The notes under the pieces were generated by a model. That model was given only the letters and a program-made list of their open reading frames with translations, did no database searches and was not told the origin of the DNA. From assembly GCF_050942425.1 (NCBI RefSeq), contig NZ_CP192063.1, positions 6,014,001 through 6,078,000 on the forward strand: a stretch of DNA of 64,000 nt, read 5' to 3'. Source of the DNA: Actinoallomurus sp050942425 (GTDB lineage: Bacteria; Actinomycetota; Actinomycetes; Streptosporangiales; Streptosporangiaceae). The first letter of the stretch is position 1; every line of letters starts with the position of its first letter. Below are positions 24,515-33,276 of the stretch, piece after piece. Made by a program: the position numbers and the translations under genes.

Positions 24515-25345
24515 ATGCCGACACACGACGGGCTGACCTACGACGGGGTCCTGACCCACCGCATCACCGTGGCCCGGCCGCCGCACGCGGTGTACGACCT
24601 GGTCGCCGACCCGGGCCAGGCGGCCCGGCCGGCGGGCGGCGTGGTGCACGCCGAACGCGTCGCCCGCCACGACGGCGGCGACGTGATCCGGCGGTGGGTC
24701 GCCGAGAAGGGCGCCATCCGCAGCTGGACGGCGCGCCGGGAACTGGACCCGGACGCCGGCCGGATCGTCTTCGAACACGACCCGCCCAAGCCGCCCCTGT
24801 CGGCCATGCGCGGCGAGTGGCGGTTCACCGAGGCCGGGCCGGGCACCACCCTCGTGGAGCTGCGGCACGACTGGGCCGGGCCGGCACCGGCCGAACGGCT
24901 CGACCAGGGCATCCGGGCGCAGCTCGACGCACTGAAGTACCTGGCCGAACGCGACGCCGACCTGACCGCGTGCGAGTTCCTGCAGGGCCGGATCCGGATC
25001 GTCCCCGGACGTCTGGAGGACGTCGCCGGGCGACCGGGCCGCACCCTGGTCGACGGCGCGCACGCGCGGGTGTGGCCGGCCGGCGACCGCCTCGTATGGC
25101 GGCAGATCGGCGACCTTCCGCCGCTGTACCGGTCCCTGCGCGGCCAGGCCGTCCTCACCCAGGTGCCCGGCGGGGTGCTGGTGGAGACCCGCCGCATCGA
25201 CGTCCTCGACCCCGACGCCGTACGGGACCGGGGCTGGGACGCCGCGCGCGCCCTGCGCCATGTGACCGAGACCCGCAACGAGCACGACATCGACCCGCGG
25301 CGGGACTTCGCCGCGGCACGCCCGGCCGAAGGAGCCCTCCGGTGA
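24515..25345 (+). CDS. SRPBCC cyclase/aromatase-like protein, degenerate second half
   Basis: 276 residues. The N-terminal half has the polyketide aromatase START-fold pattern (THRITVARPPHAVYDLVADP, EWRFTEAGPGTTLVELRHDW). The second half (from about 150) resembles another such domain but is shortened (LVWRQIGDLPPLYRSLRGQ, GGVLVETRRIDVLDPDAV). Typical two-domain aromatases have about 310-320 residues, like the one at 34,398. It may direct a later ring closure, or act as a product-binding chaperone. It is coupled to the 2,3-dehydratase by GTGA overlap. Confidence 0.7.
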   Translation: MPTHDGLTYDGVLTHRITVARPPHAVYDLVADPGQAARPAGGVVHAERVARHDGGDVIRRWVAEKGAIRSWTARRELDPDAGRIVFEHDPPKPPLSAMRGEWRFTEAGPGTTLVELRHDWAGPAPAERLDQGIRAQLDALKYLAERDADLTACEFLQGRIRIVPGRLEDVAGRPGRTLVDGAHARVWPAGDRLVWRQIGDLPPLYRSLRGQAVLTQVPGGVLVETRRIDVLDPDAVRDRGWDAARALRHVTETRNEHDIDPRRDFAAARPAEGALR

Positions 25346-26748
25346 CCGCGACCCTGACCGAAACCCCGACCGAGACCCTCAACGACCGGCTCGCCGCATC
25401 GGTGGCGGCCACGCACAGCACCACGATGCCGCGCGGCGCGTTCGACGACTGGTGGCACGAGCGGTGGCGCGCCGGATCCTTCCAGGTGGACCGCATCCCC
25501 TTCGCGGGCCTGGACGGCTGGTCGTTCGCACCGGACACCGGGAACCTGGTCCACCGCAGCGGCCGGTTCTTCACCGTCGAAGGACTGGACGTCGACGACG
25601 GCACCCGCACCTGGAACCAGCCGATCATCGACCAGCCCGAGGTCGGCATCCTCGGCATCCTGGTCAAGGAGTTCGACGGCGTCCTGCACGCCCTGATGCA
25701 GGCCAAGATGGAGCCCGGCAACTCCAACCTGCTGCAGCTGTCCCCGACCGTGCAGGCCACCCGCAGCAACTACAGCCGCGTACACCAGGGCACCAGCGTC
25801 AACTACCTGGAGTACTTCGCCGGCACCGGCCGCGCCCGCGTGCTCGCCGACGCGCTGCAGTCCGAACACGGCTCGTGGTTCCTGCACAAACGCAACCGGA
25901 ACATGGTCGTGGAGACCACCGACGACGTCCCCGAACACGAGGACTTCCGCTGGCTGACCCTCGGCCAGATCGGCGAGCTGCTCCGGCGGGACAACCTCGT
26001 CAACATGGACGCCCGCTCCGCGCTGTCACTGCTGCCGCTGCACCGCACCGCGCCGCCCACCGACGAGTTCGGCACGGCACTGGCCGACTCGATGACCGGC
26101 GCCGGCAGCGTCCACGGCATCCGCGACATCCTCACCTGGATCAACGACCTGCGCGCCCTGTCGGACCTGCGGACCACCCGCGTGCCACTGCGCCGGCTCG
26201 GCTCCTGGCGGCGCACCGCCGAACGCATCCACCAAGAGGACGAACGGTTCTTCGACGTGATCGCCGTCGCGGTACGCGCGGGCAACCGCGAGGTCACCGG
26301 GTGGACCCAGCCGCTGTTCGCGCCCCGCGGGCCCGGCGTGGTCGCGTTCGTGGTCCGGCGGATCGCCGGCGTCCTGCACGTCCTGGCCGCCGCCCGGACC
26401 GAGGCGGGCTTCCGCGACACCGTCGAACTCGGCCCGACGGTGCAATGCGTGCCCGGCAACCACCCCGGCACTCCCCCGCCCTTCCTGGACTACGTCCTGT
26501 CCGCCCGCCCGGACCAGATCCGCTACGACGCGATCCTGTCGGAGGAGGGCGGCCGCTTCTACCACTCCGACAGCCGATACCTCGTGGTCGAGGCCGGTGA
26601 AGAGGCCGAGGAACAGGACGGCTTCCGCTGGACCACCCTGCACCAGTTCACCGAACTCCTCTCGCACACCCACTACGTCAGCGTCCAGGCCCGCAGCCTC
26701 CTCGCGTGCCTCGGCCTCGCCTGCCCGGCGCCCTCTTTCACGCCTTGA
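25342..26748 (+). CDS. NDP-hexose 2,3-dehydratase
   Basis: 468 residues, with two repeats of the NDP-hexose 2,3-dehydratase domain: the first includes NQPIIDQPEVGILGILVKEF, MQAKMEPGNSNLLQLSPTVQ and FLHKRNRNMVVE; the second QPLFAPRGPGVVAFVVRRIA, EAGFRDTVELGPTVQC and RFYHSDSRYLVVE. These are the LanS/UrdS/TylCVI hallmarks. It removes the C-2 hydroxyl as water from dTDP-4-keto-6-deoxyglucose. A 3-ketoreductase is normally its partner; none of the usual Gfo/Idh type is visible. The GTG overlaps the preceding stop. Confidence 0.94.
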   Translation: MTATLTETPTETLNDRLAASVAATHSTTMPRGAFDDWWHERWRAGSFQVDRIPFAGLDGWSFAPDTGNLVHRSGRFFTVEGLDVDDGTRTWNQPIIDQPEVGILGILVKEFDGVLHALMQAKMEPGNSNLLQLSPTVQATRSNYSRVHQGTSVNYLEYFAGTGRARVLADALQSEHGSWFLHKRNRNMVVETTDDVPEHEDFRWLTLGQIGELLRRDNLVNMDARSALSLLPLHRTAPPTDEFGTALADSMTGAGSVHGIRDILTWINDLRALSDLRTTRVPLRRLGSWRRTAERIHQEDERFFDVIAVAVRAGNREVTGWTQPLFAPRGPGVVAFVVRRIAGVLHVLAAARTEAGFRDTVELGPTVQCVPGNHPGTPPPFLDYVLSARPDQIRYDAILSEEGGRFYHSDSRYLVVEAGEEAEEQDGFRWTTLHQFTELLSHTHYVSVQARSLLACLGLACPAPSFTP

Positions 26749-26827
26749 GCCGAGATCGAGGCAGGTCGCCGACCGTGGTCGGCGGCGGCCAGCACCCGCC
26801 GGGCCCGCACACAGCAAGGGAGACAGC

Positions 26828-28087
26828 ATGGAACGGCGTGTCGTGATCACCGGAATCGGCGTGGTCGCACCCGGCGCGCCCGGGACGAAGTCCTTCTGGG
26901 AACGGATCACCGAGGGCCGGACCGCGACCCGGACGGTCACCTTCTTCGACCCGTCGCCCTTCCGGTCGCGCATCGCGGCCGAATGCGACTTCGACCCGGT
27001 CACCGAAGGCCTGACCGCCCAGGAGATACGGCGAATGGACCGCGCCGCGCAGTTCGCCGTGGTCAGCGCCCGCGAAGCGCTCTCCGACGCCGGAATGCTC
27101 ATCGGCGACCTGCCCGAAGAGCGCACCGGCGTCACCATCGGCAGCGCGGTCGGCTGCACCATGAAACTCGACGAGGAGTACAACGTCCTGTCCGACGGCG
27201 GCCGCAACTGGGTCGTCGACCCCGCGTACGCCGTGCCGCACATGTACGACTACTTCATCCCCAGCTCGCTCGCGGCCGAGGTCGCCTGGGCCACCGGCGC
27301 GCAGGGGCCGGCCACCGTCGTCTCGGCCGGATGCACCTCCGGGCTGGACTCCGTCGGCTACGCCTGCGACCTCATCGGGGAAGGCTCCGCCGACGTGATG
27401 ATCGCCGGTGCGACCGACGCGCCGCTGTCACCCATCACGTTCGCGTGCTTCGACGCGATCAAGGCGACCAGCAACCGCAACGACGAGCCCGGCAGCGCAC
27501 TGCGGCCTTTCAACCGGACCCGCAACGGATTCGTGCTCGGCGAGGGCTCGGCCGTCCTGGTCCTGGAGGAGTACGAGCGGGCGCGGCGCCGCGGCGCGCA
27601 CATGTACGCCGAGATCACCGGCTTCGCGTCCCGCAGCAACGCCTACCACATGACCGCGCTGCGCCCCGACGGCGCCGAGATGGCCGAGGCGATCCGATCC
27701 GCGCTGGACCAGTCCCGGCTCAACCCCGGCGACATCGGCTACATCAACGCCCACGGCACCGGTACCCGCCAGAACGACCGGCACGAGACGATGGCGTTCA
27801 AACGCAGCCTCGGCGAGGACGCCTACCGCATCCCGGTGAGCTCGATCAAGGCGGTCGTCGGGCACTCCCTCGGCGGCATCGGCTCCATCGAGGTGGCCGC
27901 CTGCGCGCTGGCCATCGAACACGGCGTCGTACCGCCCACCGCGAACCTCGACGACCCCGACCCCGAACTCGACCTGGACTACGTGCCCCTGACCGCCCGC
28001 GAGACCCGCCTCGACGCGGTCCTCACCGTCGGCAGCGGCTTCGGCGGCTTCCAGAGCGCCATGGTCCTGCAGGGAGTGGACCGATGA
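26828..28087 (+). CDS. type II PKS ketosynthase alpha
   Basis: 419 residues. Catalytic Cys169 in VVSAGCTSGLDSVG, His309 in INAHGTGTRQND and His346 in VVGHSLGGIGS are all present. It forms the heterodimer with the chain-length factor whose start overlaps its stop (ATGA), and condenses malonyl units on the ACP at 29,376. The ATG is preceded by AAGGGAGA. It follows the sugar dehydratase after a 79-bp spacer with no clear promoter, so it may be read from the methyltransferase promoter at about 23,450. Confidence 0.98.
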   Translation: MERRVVITGIGVVAPGAPGTKSFWERITEGRTATRTVTFFDPSPFRSRIAAECDFDPVTEGLTAQEIRRMDRAAQFAVVSAREALSDAGMLIGDLPEERTGVTIGSAVGCTMKLDEEYNVLSDGGRNWVVDPAYAVPHMYDYFIPSSLAAEVAWATGAQGPATVVSAGCTSGLDSVGYACDLIGEGSADVMIAGATDAPLSPITFACFDAIKATSNRNDEPGSALRPFNRTRNGFVLGEGSAVLVLEEYERARRRGAHMYAEITGFASRSNAYHMTALRPDGAEMAEAIRSALDQSRLNPGDIGYINAHGTGTRQNDRHETMAFKRSLGEDAYRIPVSSIKAVVGHSLGGIGSIEVAACALAIEHGVVPPTANLDDPDPELDLDYVPLTARETRLDAVLTVGSGFGGFQSAMVLQGVDR

Positions 28088-29286
28088 GCGCCGTCGTCAC
28101 CGGACTGGCCGTCACCGCGCCGAACGGCCTGGACACCGAGGAGTTCTGGGCCAGCACCCTCGCCGGCGCGAACGCCATCGCGCCGATCTCCCGATTCGAC
28201 GCCGCCGGCTACCCCGTACGCCTCGGCGCCGAAGTACGCGGCTTCGACCCCGCCGAGCACCTGCCGGGCCGGCTGCTGCCGCAGACCGACCGGATGACCC
28301 AGTTCGCGCTCGCCGCCACCGGCGGGGCACTCGCGGACGCCGACGTCGACCCCGACCGGTTCGGCGCCTACGACATGGGCGTGGTCACCGCCGGCGCGGC
28401 CGGCGGATTCGAATTCGGCCAGCGGGAACTGGCGGCACTGTGGTCCAGCGGACCCGAGCACGTCAGCGTCTACCAGTCCTTCGCCTGGTTCTACGCCGTC
28501 AACACCGGCCAGATCTCCATCCGCCACGACATGCGCGGACCCACCGGAGTGGTCGTCACCGAGCAGGCCGGCGGCCTGGACGCCATCGCCCAGGCCCGCC
28601 GGCGCCTCCGCCGCGGCACTCCCCTGATGGTCACCGGAGGCATGGACGCGCCACTGTGCCCGTGGGGCATCGCCGCGCAGATCCCCAACGGCCGGCTCAG
28701 CCACCGCGACGACCCCGAACGCGCCTACCTGCCCTTCGACACCGACGCCACCGGCTACGTCGTCGGTGAGGGCGGCGCCATCCTCATCCTCGAGGACGCC
28801 GGGCACGCCCGGGACCGCGGCGCCCCGCACGTGTACGGCGAGATCGCCGGGTACTGCGCCACCTTCGACCCCCGCGACGGCTCCTCCCGGCTGGGCGCCG
28901 CCATGACCGGCGCGCTCGCCGACGCCGGCCTGACCCCCGCCGAGGTCGACGTGGTGTTCGCCGACGCCAGCGGCGTGGCCGAACTCGACCGCGCCGAGGC
29001 GACGGCGATCACCGGCCTGTTCGGCCCGCACGGCGTGCCGGTGACGGCGCCCAAAACGATGATCGGGCGGCTGCTGTCCGGAGGCGCGCCGGTCGACGTC
29101 GCCACGGCCCTGCTCGCCATCCGCGACTCGGTCATCCCCCCGACCGTGAACGTGTCCCGGCCCGTCCCGGACTACGCCCTGGACCTGGTCCGCGAACCGC
29201 GGATCACCCGACTGACCAACGCACTCATCGTCGCGCGCGGCTACCACGGCTTCAACGCCGCCGTGGTCGTACGCGCGGTCCGCTGA
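28084..29286 (+). CDS. type II PKS chain-length factor (KS-beta)
   Basis: 400 residues; Gln161 in VVVTEQAGGLDAI replaces the active cysteine, as in decarboxylating chain-length factors. In the gate helix, GGFEFGQRELAALW places Phe109, Gly112 and Leu116 where actinorhodin (octaketide) has Phe, Thr and Phe; smaller residues at 112/116 are associated with longer chains. A decaketide (C20) backbone is therefore the best guess. Coupled to KS-alpha by ATGA overlap. Confidence 0.97.
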   Translation: MSAVVTGLAVTAPNGLDTEEFWASTLAGANAIAPISRFDAAGYPVRLGAEVRGFDPAEHLPGRLLPQTDRMTQFALAATGGALADADVDPDRFGAYDMGVVTAGAAGGFEFGQRELAALWSSGPEHVSVYQSFAWFYAVNTGQISIRHDMRGPTGVVVTEQAGGLDAIAQARRRLRRGTPLMVTGGMDAPLCPWGIAAQIPNGRLSHRDDPERAYLPFDTDATGYVVGEGGAILILEDAGHARDRGAPHVYGEIAGYCATFDPRDGSSRLGAAMTGALADAGLTPAEVDVVFADASGVAELDRAEATAITGLFGPHGVPVTAPKTMIGRLLSGGAPVDVATALLAIRDSVIPPTVNVSRPVPDYALDLVREPRITRLTNALIVARGYHGFNAAVVVRAVR

Positions 29287-29375
29287 AGAACCGCCGCGCG
29301 AGGCGCGGCACCGCCACCGAACGACCGGCCGGGCAACGGGCCGGCGCGACAACGGGCTTGTGAGGAGAGCACACC

Positions 29376-29633
29376 ATGCGCGATTTCACCATCGACGACC
29401 TCAAACGGATCATGCGTGCGGCAGCAGGCGAGGACGAGACACTGAACCTGGACGGCGACATCCTCGACGTCGCGTTCGACGAGCTCGGCTACGACTCGCT
29501 GGCCCTGATGGAGACCGCCAGCCGGATCGAACGCGAGCTCGGCATCGCCCTGCCCGAGGAGGAACTGGCCGAGGTCACCACCCCGGCCGGGTACCTCGAC
29601 TTCGTCAACGATCGGCTGCCGGCGAGGGCCTGA
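29376..29633 (+). CDS. minimal-PKS acyl carrier protein
   Basis: 85 residues with FDELGYDSLALMETASRIE; the phosphopantetheine serine is residue 41. It has the length and motif of type II PKS ACPs and follows the KS pair after 89 bp, with GAGGAG before its ATG. It carries the growing polyketide chain. It differs clearly from the loading-type ACP at 3,526. Confidence 0.97.
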   Translation: MRDFTIDDLKRIMRAAAGEDETLNLDGDILDVAFDELGYDSLALMETASRIERELGIALPEEELAEVTTPAGYLDFVNDRLPARA

Positions 29634-29636
29634 ACC

Positions 29637-31304
29637 GTGACCGAGGTAACCAGCGAACCGGCGGTCGCAGCCCCCGAGTGGACCATCTGCCCGGGCTGCG
29701 ACACGCTCCTGTACGCCAAGAGGCTGGCCCGCAGCCGGCAGGTCTGCCCCGACTGCGGGCACCACGGGCGGCTCACCGCCCCCGAACGCCTGGCGCAGCT
29801 CCTCGACCCCGGGTCGGCGAGCTCGCTCGGGCTGACCGTCACCACCGGCGACCCGCTCGGCTTCGTCGACGCCAAGCCCTACCCACAACGGCTGCGCGAG
29901 GCGCGCGCCGGGACCGGGCTGGAGGAGGCGGTCGTGTGCGTCCGGGGCGCCATCGAGGGCAACCCGGTGATCGTCGCCGCGATGGACTTCCGGTTCATGG
30001 CCGGCAGCCTCGGCGCGGCCGTCGGTGAGCTCGTCACCGAGGCGGCCCAGGTCGCGCTCCGCGAACGCACCCCCCTGCTGATCGTCACCGCCTCCGGCGG
30101 AGCGCGGATGCAGGAGGGCGCCATCGCCCTGATGCAGATGGCCAAGACCAGCCAGGCCCTCGGCGAACTCGACGAGGCCGGCGTCATGACCATCTCCCTG
30201 ATCACCGACCCGACGTTCGGCGGCGTCGCCGCGTCGTTCGCGACGCTGTGCGACGTCATCATCGCCGAACCCGGCGCGCGGCTCGGGTTCGCCGGCCGCC
30301 GGGTCATCGAGCAGACCATCCGGCAGAAGCTGCCGGAGGAGTTCCAGACCGCCGAGTTCCTCCTCGAGCACGGCATGATCGACCTGCTGCGGCCGCGCGC
30401 CGCGCTGCGGCCCACGCTGGGCCGTCTGCTGTCGATCGGCTCCCGGCGGCCCATGGGCCAGCCGATCGGCGTCCCCGCCGAGCTCGTGACCGACCCGGCC
30501 GACCTGGCCGCCCGGGACCCGTGGCAGGTGGTACGCCAGGCCCGCGAGCTGGGCCGGCCCACCACGCTGGACTACCTCGCCCTCGCCTTCGACGAGTTCG
30601 AGGAACTGCACGGCGACCGGCTGGCCCGCGACTGCCCGGCGATCGTCGGCGGGATGGCGCGGCTCGGCGACGTCCCCCTCATCGTGATCGGCACCCAGAA
30701 GGGCCACACCGTCGCCGAGCTGACCGGCCGCGGGTTCGGCATGCCCACGCCCGCCGGATACCGCAAGGCCGCCCGGCTGCTGCGCCTGGCGGCCAAGCTG
30801 GGCCTGCCGGTCGTCACCCTCGTCGACACCCCCGGCGCCTACCCCGGCAGGGAGGCCGAGGAACAGGGCCAGGCCGTCGCCATCGCCGAGAACCTGCGGC
30901 TGATGGCCGGCCTGCCCGTCCCGATCGTCTCGGTGATCACCGGTGAGGGCGGCAGCGGCGGGGCGCTGGCCCTGTCCGTGGCCAACCAGGTGCTGGCCTT
31001 CTCCAGCAGCGTCTACTCGGTGATCAGCCCGGAGGGCTGCGCCGCGATCCTGTGGCGGGACGCGACCCAGGCGGCGCGCGCCGCGGCGGCGCTGCGCGTC
31101 GACGCACGTCAGCTGCTCGGCCTCGGCGTCGTCGACGCGGTGATCCCCGAACCGGCCGGCGGCGTCCACCGCGTCCCGGTGGCCGCCGCACGCCGGCTCC
31201 GCTCCGCGCTCGCCGCCGGCCTGTACCGGCTGGCGGACCTGGACGGCGCCCAGATCGTCGAAGAACGCCGACGGCGATTCCGCAGCTTCCAAGCCGCGAC
31301 CTAG
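29637..31304 (+). CDS. acetyl-CoA carboxylase carboxyltransferase, fused beta-alpha (AccDA)
   Basis: 555 residues from a GTG 3 bp after the ACP stop. The beta half has a zinc ribbon (Cys18, Cys21, Cys37, Cys40 in CPGCDTLLY and CPDCGHHG) and the crotonase-fold segments TASGGARMQEGAIALMQMA and TLCDVIIAEPGARLGFAGRR. The alpha half follows with HGDRLARDCPAIVGGMARL and LVDTPGAYPGREAEEQGQA. It transfers CO2 from biotin to acetyl-CoA, making malonyl-CoA. A dedicated carboxylase beside the minimal PKS raises extender supply during production. Confidence 0.96.
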   Translation: MTEVTSEPAVAAPEWTICPGCDTLLYAKRLARSRQVCPDCGHHGRLTAPERLAQLLDPGSASSLGLTVTTGDPLGFVDAKPYPQRLREARAGTGLEEAVVCVRGAIEGNPVIVAAMDFRFMAGSLGAAVGELVTEAAQVALRERTPLLIVTASGGARMQEGAIALMQMAKTSQALGELDEAGVMTISLITDPTFGGVAASFATLCDVIIAEPGARLGFAGRRVIEQTIRQKLPEEFQTAEFLLEHGMIDLLRPRAALRPTLGRLLSIGSRRPMGQPIGVPAELVTDPADLAARDPWQVVRQARELGRPTTLDYLALAFDEFEELHGDRLARDCPAIVGGMARLGDVPLIVIGTQKGHTVAELTGRGFGMPTPAGYRKAARLLRLAAKLGLPVVTLVDTPGAYPGREAEEQGQAVAIAENLRLMAGLPVPIVSVITGEGGSGGALALSVANQVLAFSSSVYSVISPEGCAAILWRDATQAARAAAALRVDARQLLGLGVVDAVIPEPAGGVHRVPVAAARRLRSALAAGLYRLADLDGAQIVEERRRRFRSFQAAT

Positions 31305-31315
31305 AGGAGGAGTAC

Positions 31316-31762
31316 GTGGCACCGAGCGATCCGGACACGGCGCTGACGGTCATCTGCCGCAACGCCGTCGAACTGATCAACGCGGCGAGCTCACCGTTGC
31401 GCCGGATGCGCCTGACCATGGGCGACGTCACGGTCGACCTCGAGTGGCCGGAGGCCCCCGAGGGGCGGGTGACGGCGGCGGCCGCGGCGCCGCCGCCGGT
31501 GGAGGACACCGCGCCCGATCCCGGAACGCACCAGGTGCGCGCCGAGATGGTCGGCACGTTCTACCGTGCGTCCGAGCCGGGCGCCAAGCCGTTCGTCCGC
31601 GAAGGCGACGTCGTCCAGAAGGGCCAGCAGGTCGCGATCCTGGAGGCGATGAAGCTGATGACCCCGGTCGAGGCGGACCGCGCCGGCCGGGTCGTCGGCA
31701 TCCTCGTCCCGGACGGCACGTCGGTGGAGTTCGGCACACCGCTCGTCGCGATCGAGACCTGA
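31316..31762 (+). CDS. accB: biotin carboxyl carrier protein
   Basis: 148 residues from the GTG at 31316 after a perfect GGAGGAG. The biotinyl lysine is Lys113 in ILEAMKLMTPVEA. The N-terminal third is helical, joined by an Ala/Pro-rich linker (about 50-70). It is the carrier partner of AccDA upstream and AccC downstream. Confidence 0.95.
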   Translation: MAPSDPDTALTVICRNAVELINAASSPLRRMRLTMGDVTVDLEWPEAPEGRVTAAAAAPPPVEDTAPDPGTHQVRAEMVGTFYRASEPGAKPFVREGDVVQKGQQVAILEAMKLMTPVEADRAGRVVGILVPDGTSVEFGTPLVAIET

Positions 31763-31780
31763 CCGCCTGAAGGGGAGAAC

Positions 31781-33130
31781 ATGTTCGGCAAGGTACTCAT
31801 CGCGAACCGAGGCGAGATCGCGCTGCGCGTCGTACGAGCCTGCCGCGAGCTGGGGGTCGCCAGCGTCGTCGTCTACTCGACCGAGGACGAGAACTCGGCG
31901 GCGGTGGCCGCCGCCGACGAGACGGTACGGATCGGCCCGGCCCCCGCCCGCCGCAGCTACCTGAGCATCCCGGCCGTCATCGAGGCGGCGGCCAAGACCG
32001 GCGCGGACGCGATCCACCCCGGCTACGGGTTCCTGTCGGAGGACCCGGACTTCGCCGAGGTCTGCGAGAAGGAGGGCTTCACCTTCATCGGCCCGCCCGC
32101 CGCCGTCCTGGACCGGCTCGGCGACAAGTCCCGCGCCCGCCGACTCATGTCGGACGCCGGCCTGCCGCTCCTGCCGGGCAGCCTCGAACCGCTGGCCAAC
32201 GCGGACGAGGCCGCACGGCTCGCCTCGGAGATCGGCTGCCCGCTGATCATCAAGGCGGTGGTCGGCGGCGGCGGGCGCGGCATGCGCGTCGTCCGCCACC
32301 CCGGCGAACTCGCCGAGGCGTACGCCCGCGCCCGCGCCGACGCCCAGGCGTTCTTCGGCGACGCCCGCGTCTACGCCGAGCGGTTCCTGGACACGGCACG
32401 GCACGTGGAGATCCAGGTGCTGTGCGACGCGTACGGAAACGCGGTCTGCCTGGGCGAACGCGACTGCACCACGCAGCGCCGGAACCAGAAACTCCTCGAG
32501 GAGACGCCCGCGCCGGGCATGCCGCAGGGGCTGCTCACCGAGATGCGGCAGGCCGCCGTGCGCGGCGCGCTGGCCGCCGGGTACGTCGGCGCCGGCACGT
32601 TCGAGTTCCTCGTGTCGGCCGAACGGGACTTCTCGTTCATGGAGGTCAACAGCCGGATCCAGGTCGAGCATCCGGTGACCGAGATGGCCACCGGCGTCGA
32701 CCTGGTGCAGGAGCAGATCCGCATCGCCGCGGGCCTGCCGCTGGGGTTCGGCCAGGCCGACATCCAGCCGCGCGGCGCCGTGATCGAGTGCCGGATCAAT
32801 GCCGAGAACCCCGACCGTGACTTCGCGCCGGCGCCGGGCACGCTCACCGAGTTCGTGCCCCCGGGCGGCCCGTTCGTCCGGGTGGACACCTACGGCTTCC
32901 CGGGCTGCCGGATCTCCGCCGCGTACGACTCGCTGCTCGCGAAGCTGGTCGTCTGGGCTCCGGACCGGCCGGCCGCGATCGCCCGCATGCGGCGCGCGCT
33001 GGCCGAGTTCCGCATCGAGGGGCCGGGCGTGCACACGACCGCCGGGTTCCTCACCCGGGTCCTGGACGACCCGGCGTTCCGCGACGGCGTGCACACCACG
33101 TCGCTGGTCTCCGGACTCCTGGCGAGCTGA
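31781..33130 (+). CDS. accC: biotin carboxylase
   Basis: 449 residues, the standard bacterial AccC length. It starts MFGKVLIANRGEIALRVVRA; the ATP-grasp glycine loop is KAVVGGGGRGMRVV, with MEVNSRIQVEHPVTEM as the catalytic signature. It carboxylates the biotin on the carrier protein. Last gene of the minimal PKS-carboxylase operon, ending before the 33,226 terminator. Confidence 0.97.
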   Translation: MFGKVLIANRGEIALRVVRACRELGVASVVVYSTEDENSAAVAAADETVRIGPAPARRSYLSIPAVIEAAAKTGADAIHPGYGFLSEDPDFAEVCEKEGFTFIGPPAAVLDRLGDKSRARRLMSDAGLPLLPGSLEPLANADEAARLASEIGCPLIIKAVVGGGGRGMRVVRHPGELAEAYARARADAQAFFGDARVYAERFLDTARHVEIQVLCDAYGNAVCLGERDCTTQRRNQKLLEETPAPGMPQGLLTEMRQAAVRGALAAGYVGAGTFEFLVSAERDFSFMEVNSRIQVEHPVTEMATGVDLVQEQIRIAAGLPLGFGQADIQPRGAVIECRINAENPDRDFAPAPGTLTEFVPPGGPFVRVDTYGFPGCRISAAYDSLLAKLVVWAPDRPAAIARMRRALAEFRIEGPGVHTTAGFLTRVLDDPAFRDGVHTTSLVSGLLAS

Positions 33131-33163
33131 CCGTTGAGGCTCGTTGTGTTGTGGTCTTTGGTG

Positions 33164-33187
33164 TCCGGGTGATGATCATCACCCGGA
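33164..33187. other. perfect 24-nt palindrome after accC
   Basis: TCCGGGTGAT, then GATC, then ATCACCCGGA: a fully self-complementary 24-mer 34 bp beyond accC. As RNA it would form a 10-bp hairpin with a GATC loop, possibly a first terminator; as DNA it could be a dimeric regulator site. Confidence 0.55.
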
Positions 33188-33225
33188 CCACGGCCTTTAC
33201 ATAGTAAGTTTCGGAAAGGTGAACC

Positions 33226-33270
33226 GTACGGAAGGGGGCCGCGCCTTGTGGGCGCGGCCCCCTTCCGTAC
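33226..33270. terminator. strong bidirectional terminator between accC and the SARP gene
   Basis: A perfect 20-bp stem (GTACGGAAGGGGGCCGCGCC) around a TTGTG loop ends 6 bp before the SARP stop codon. It separates the convergent operons. Confidence 0.9.
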
Positions 33271-33276
33271 CGCAGG

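Noticed and set aside
29241..31322. 693-codon open frame antisense to AccDA
   Set aside because: Composition typical of a high-GC shadow frame; AccDA on the plus strand has clear domains and start.
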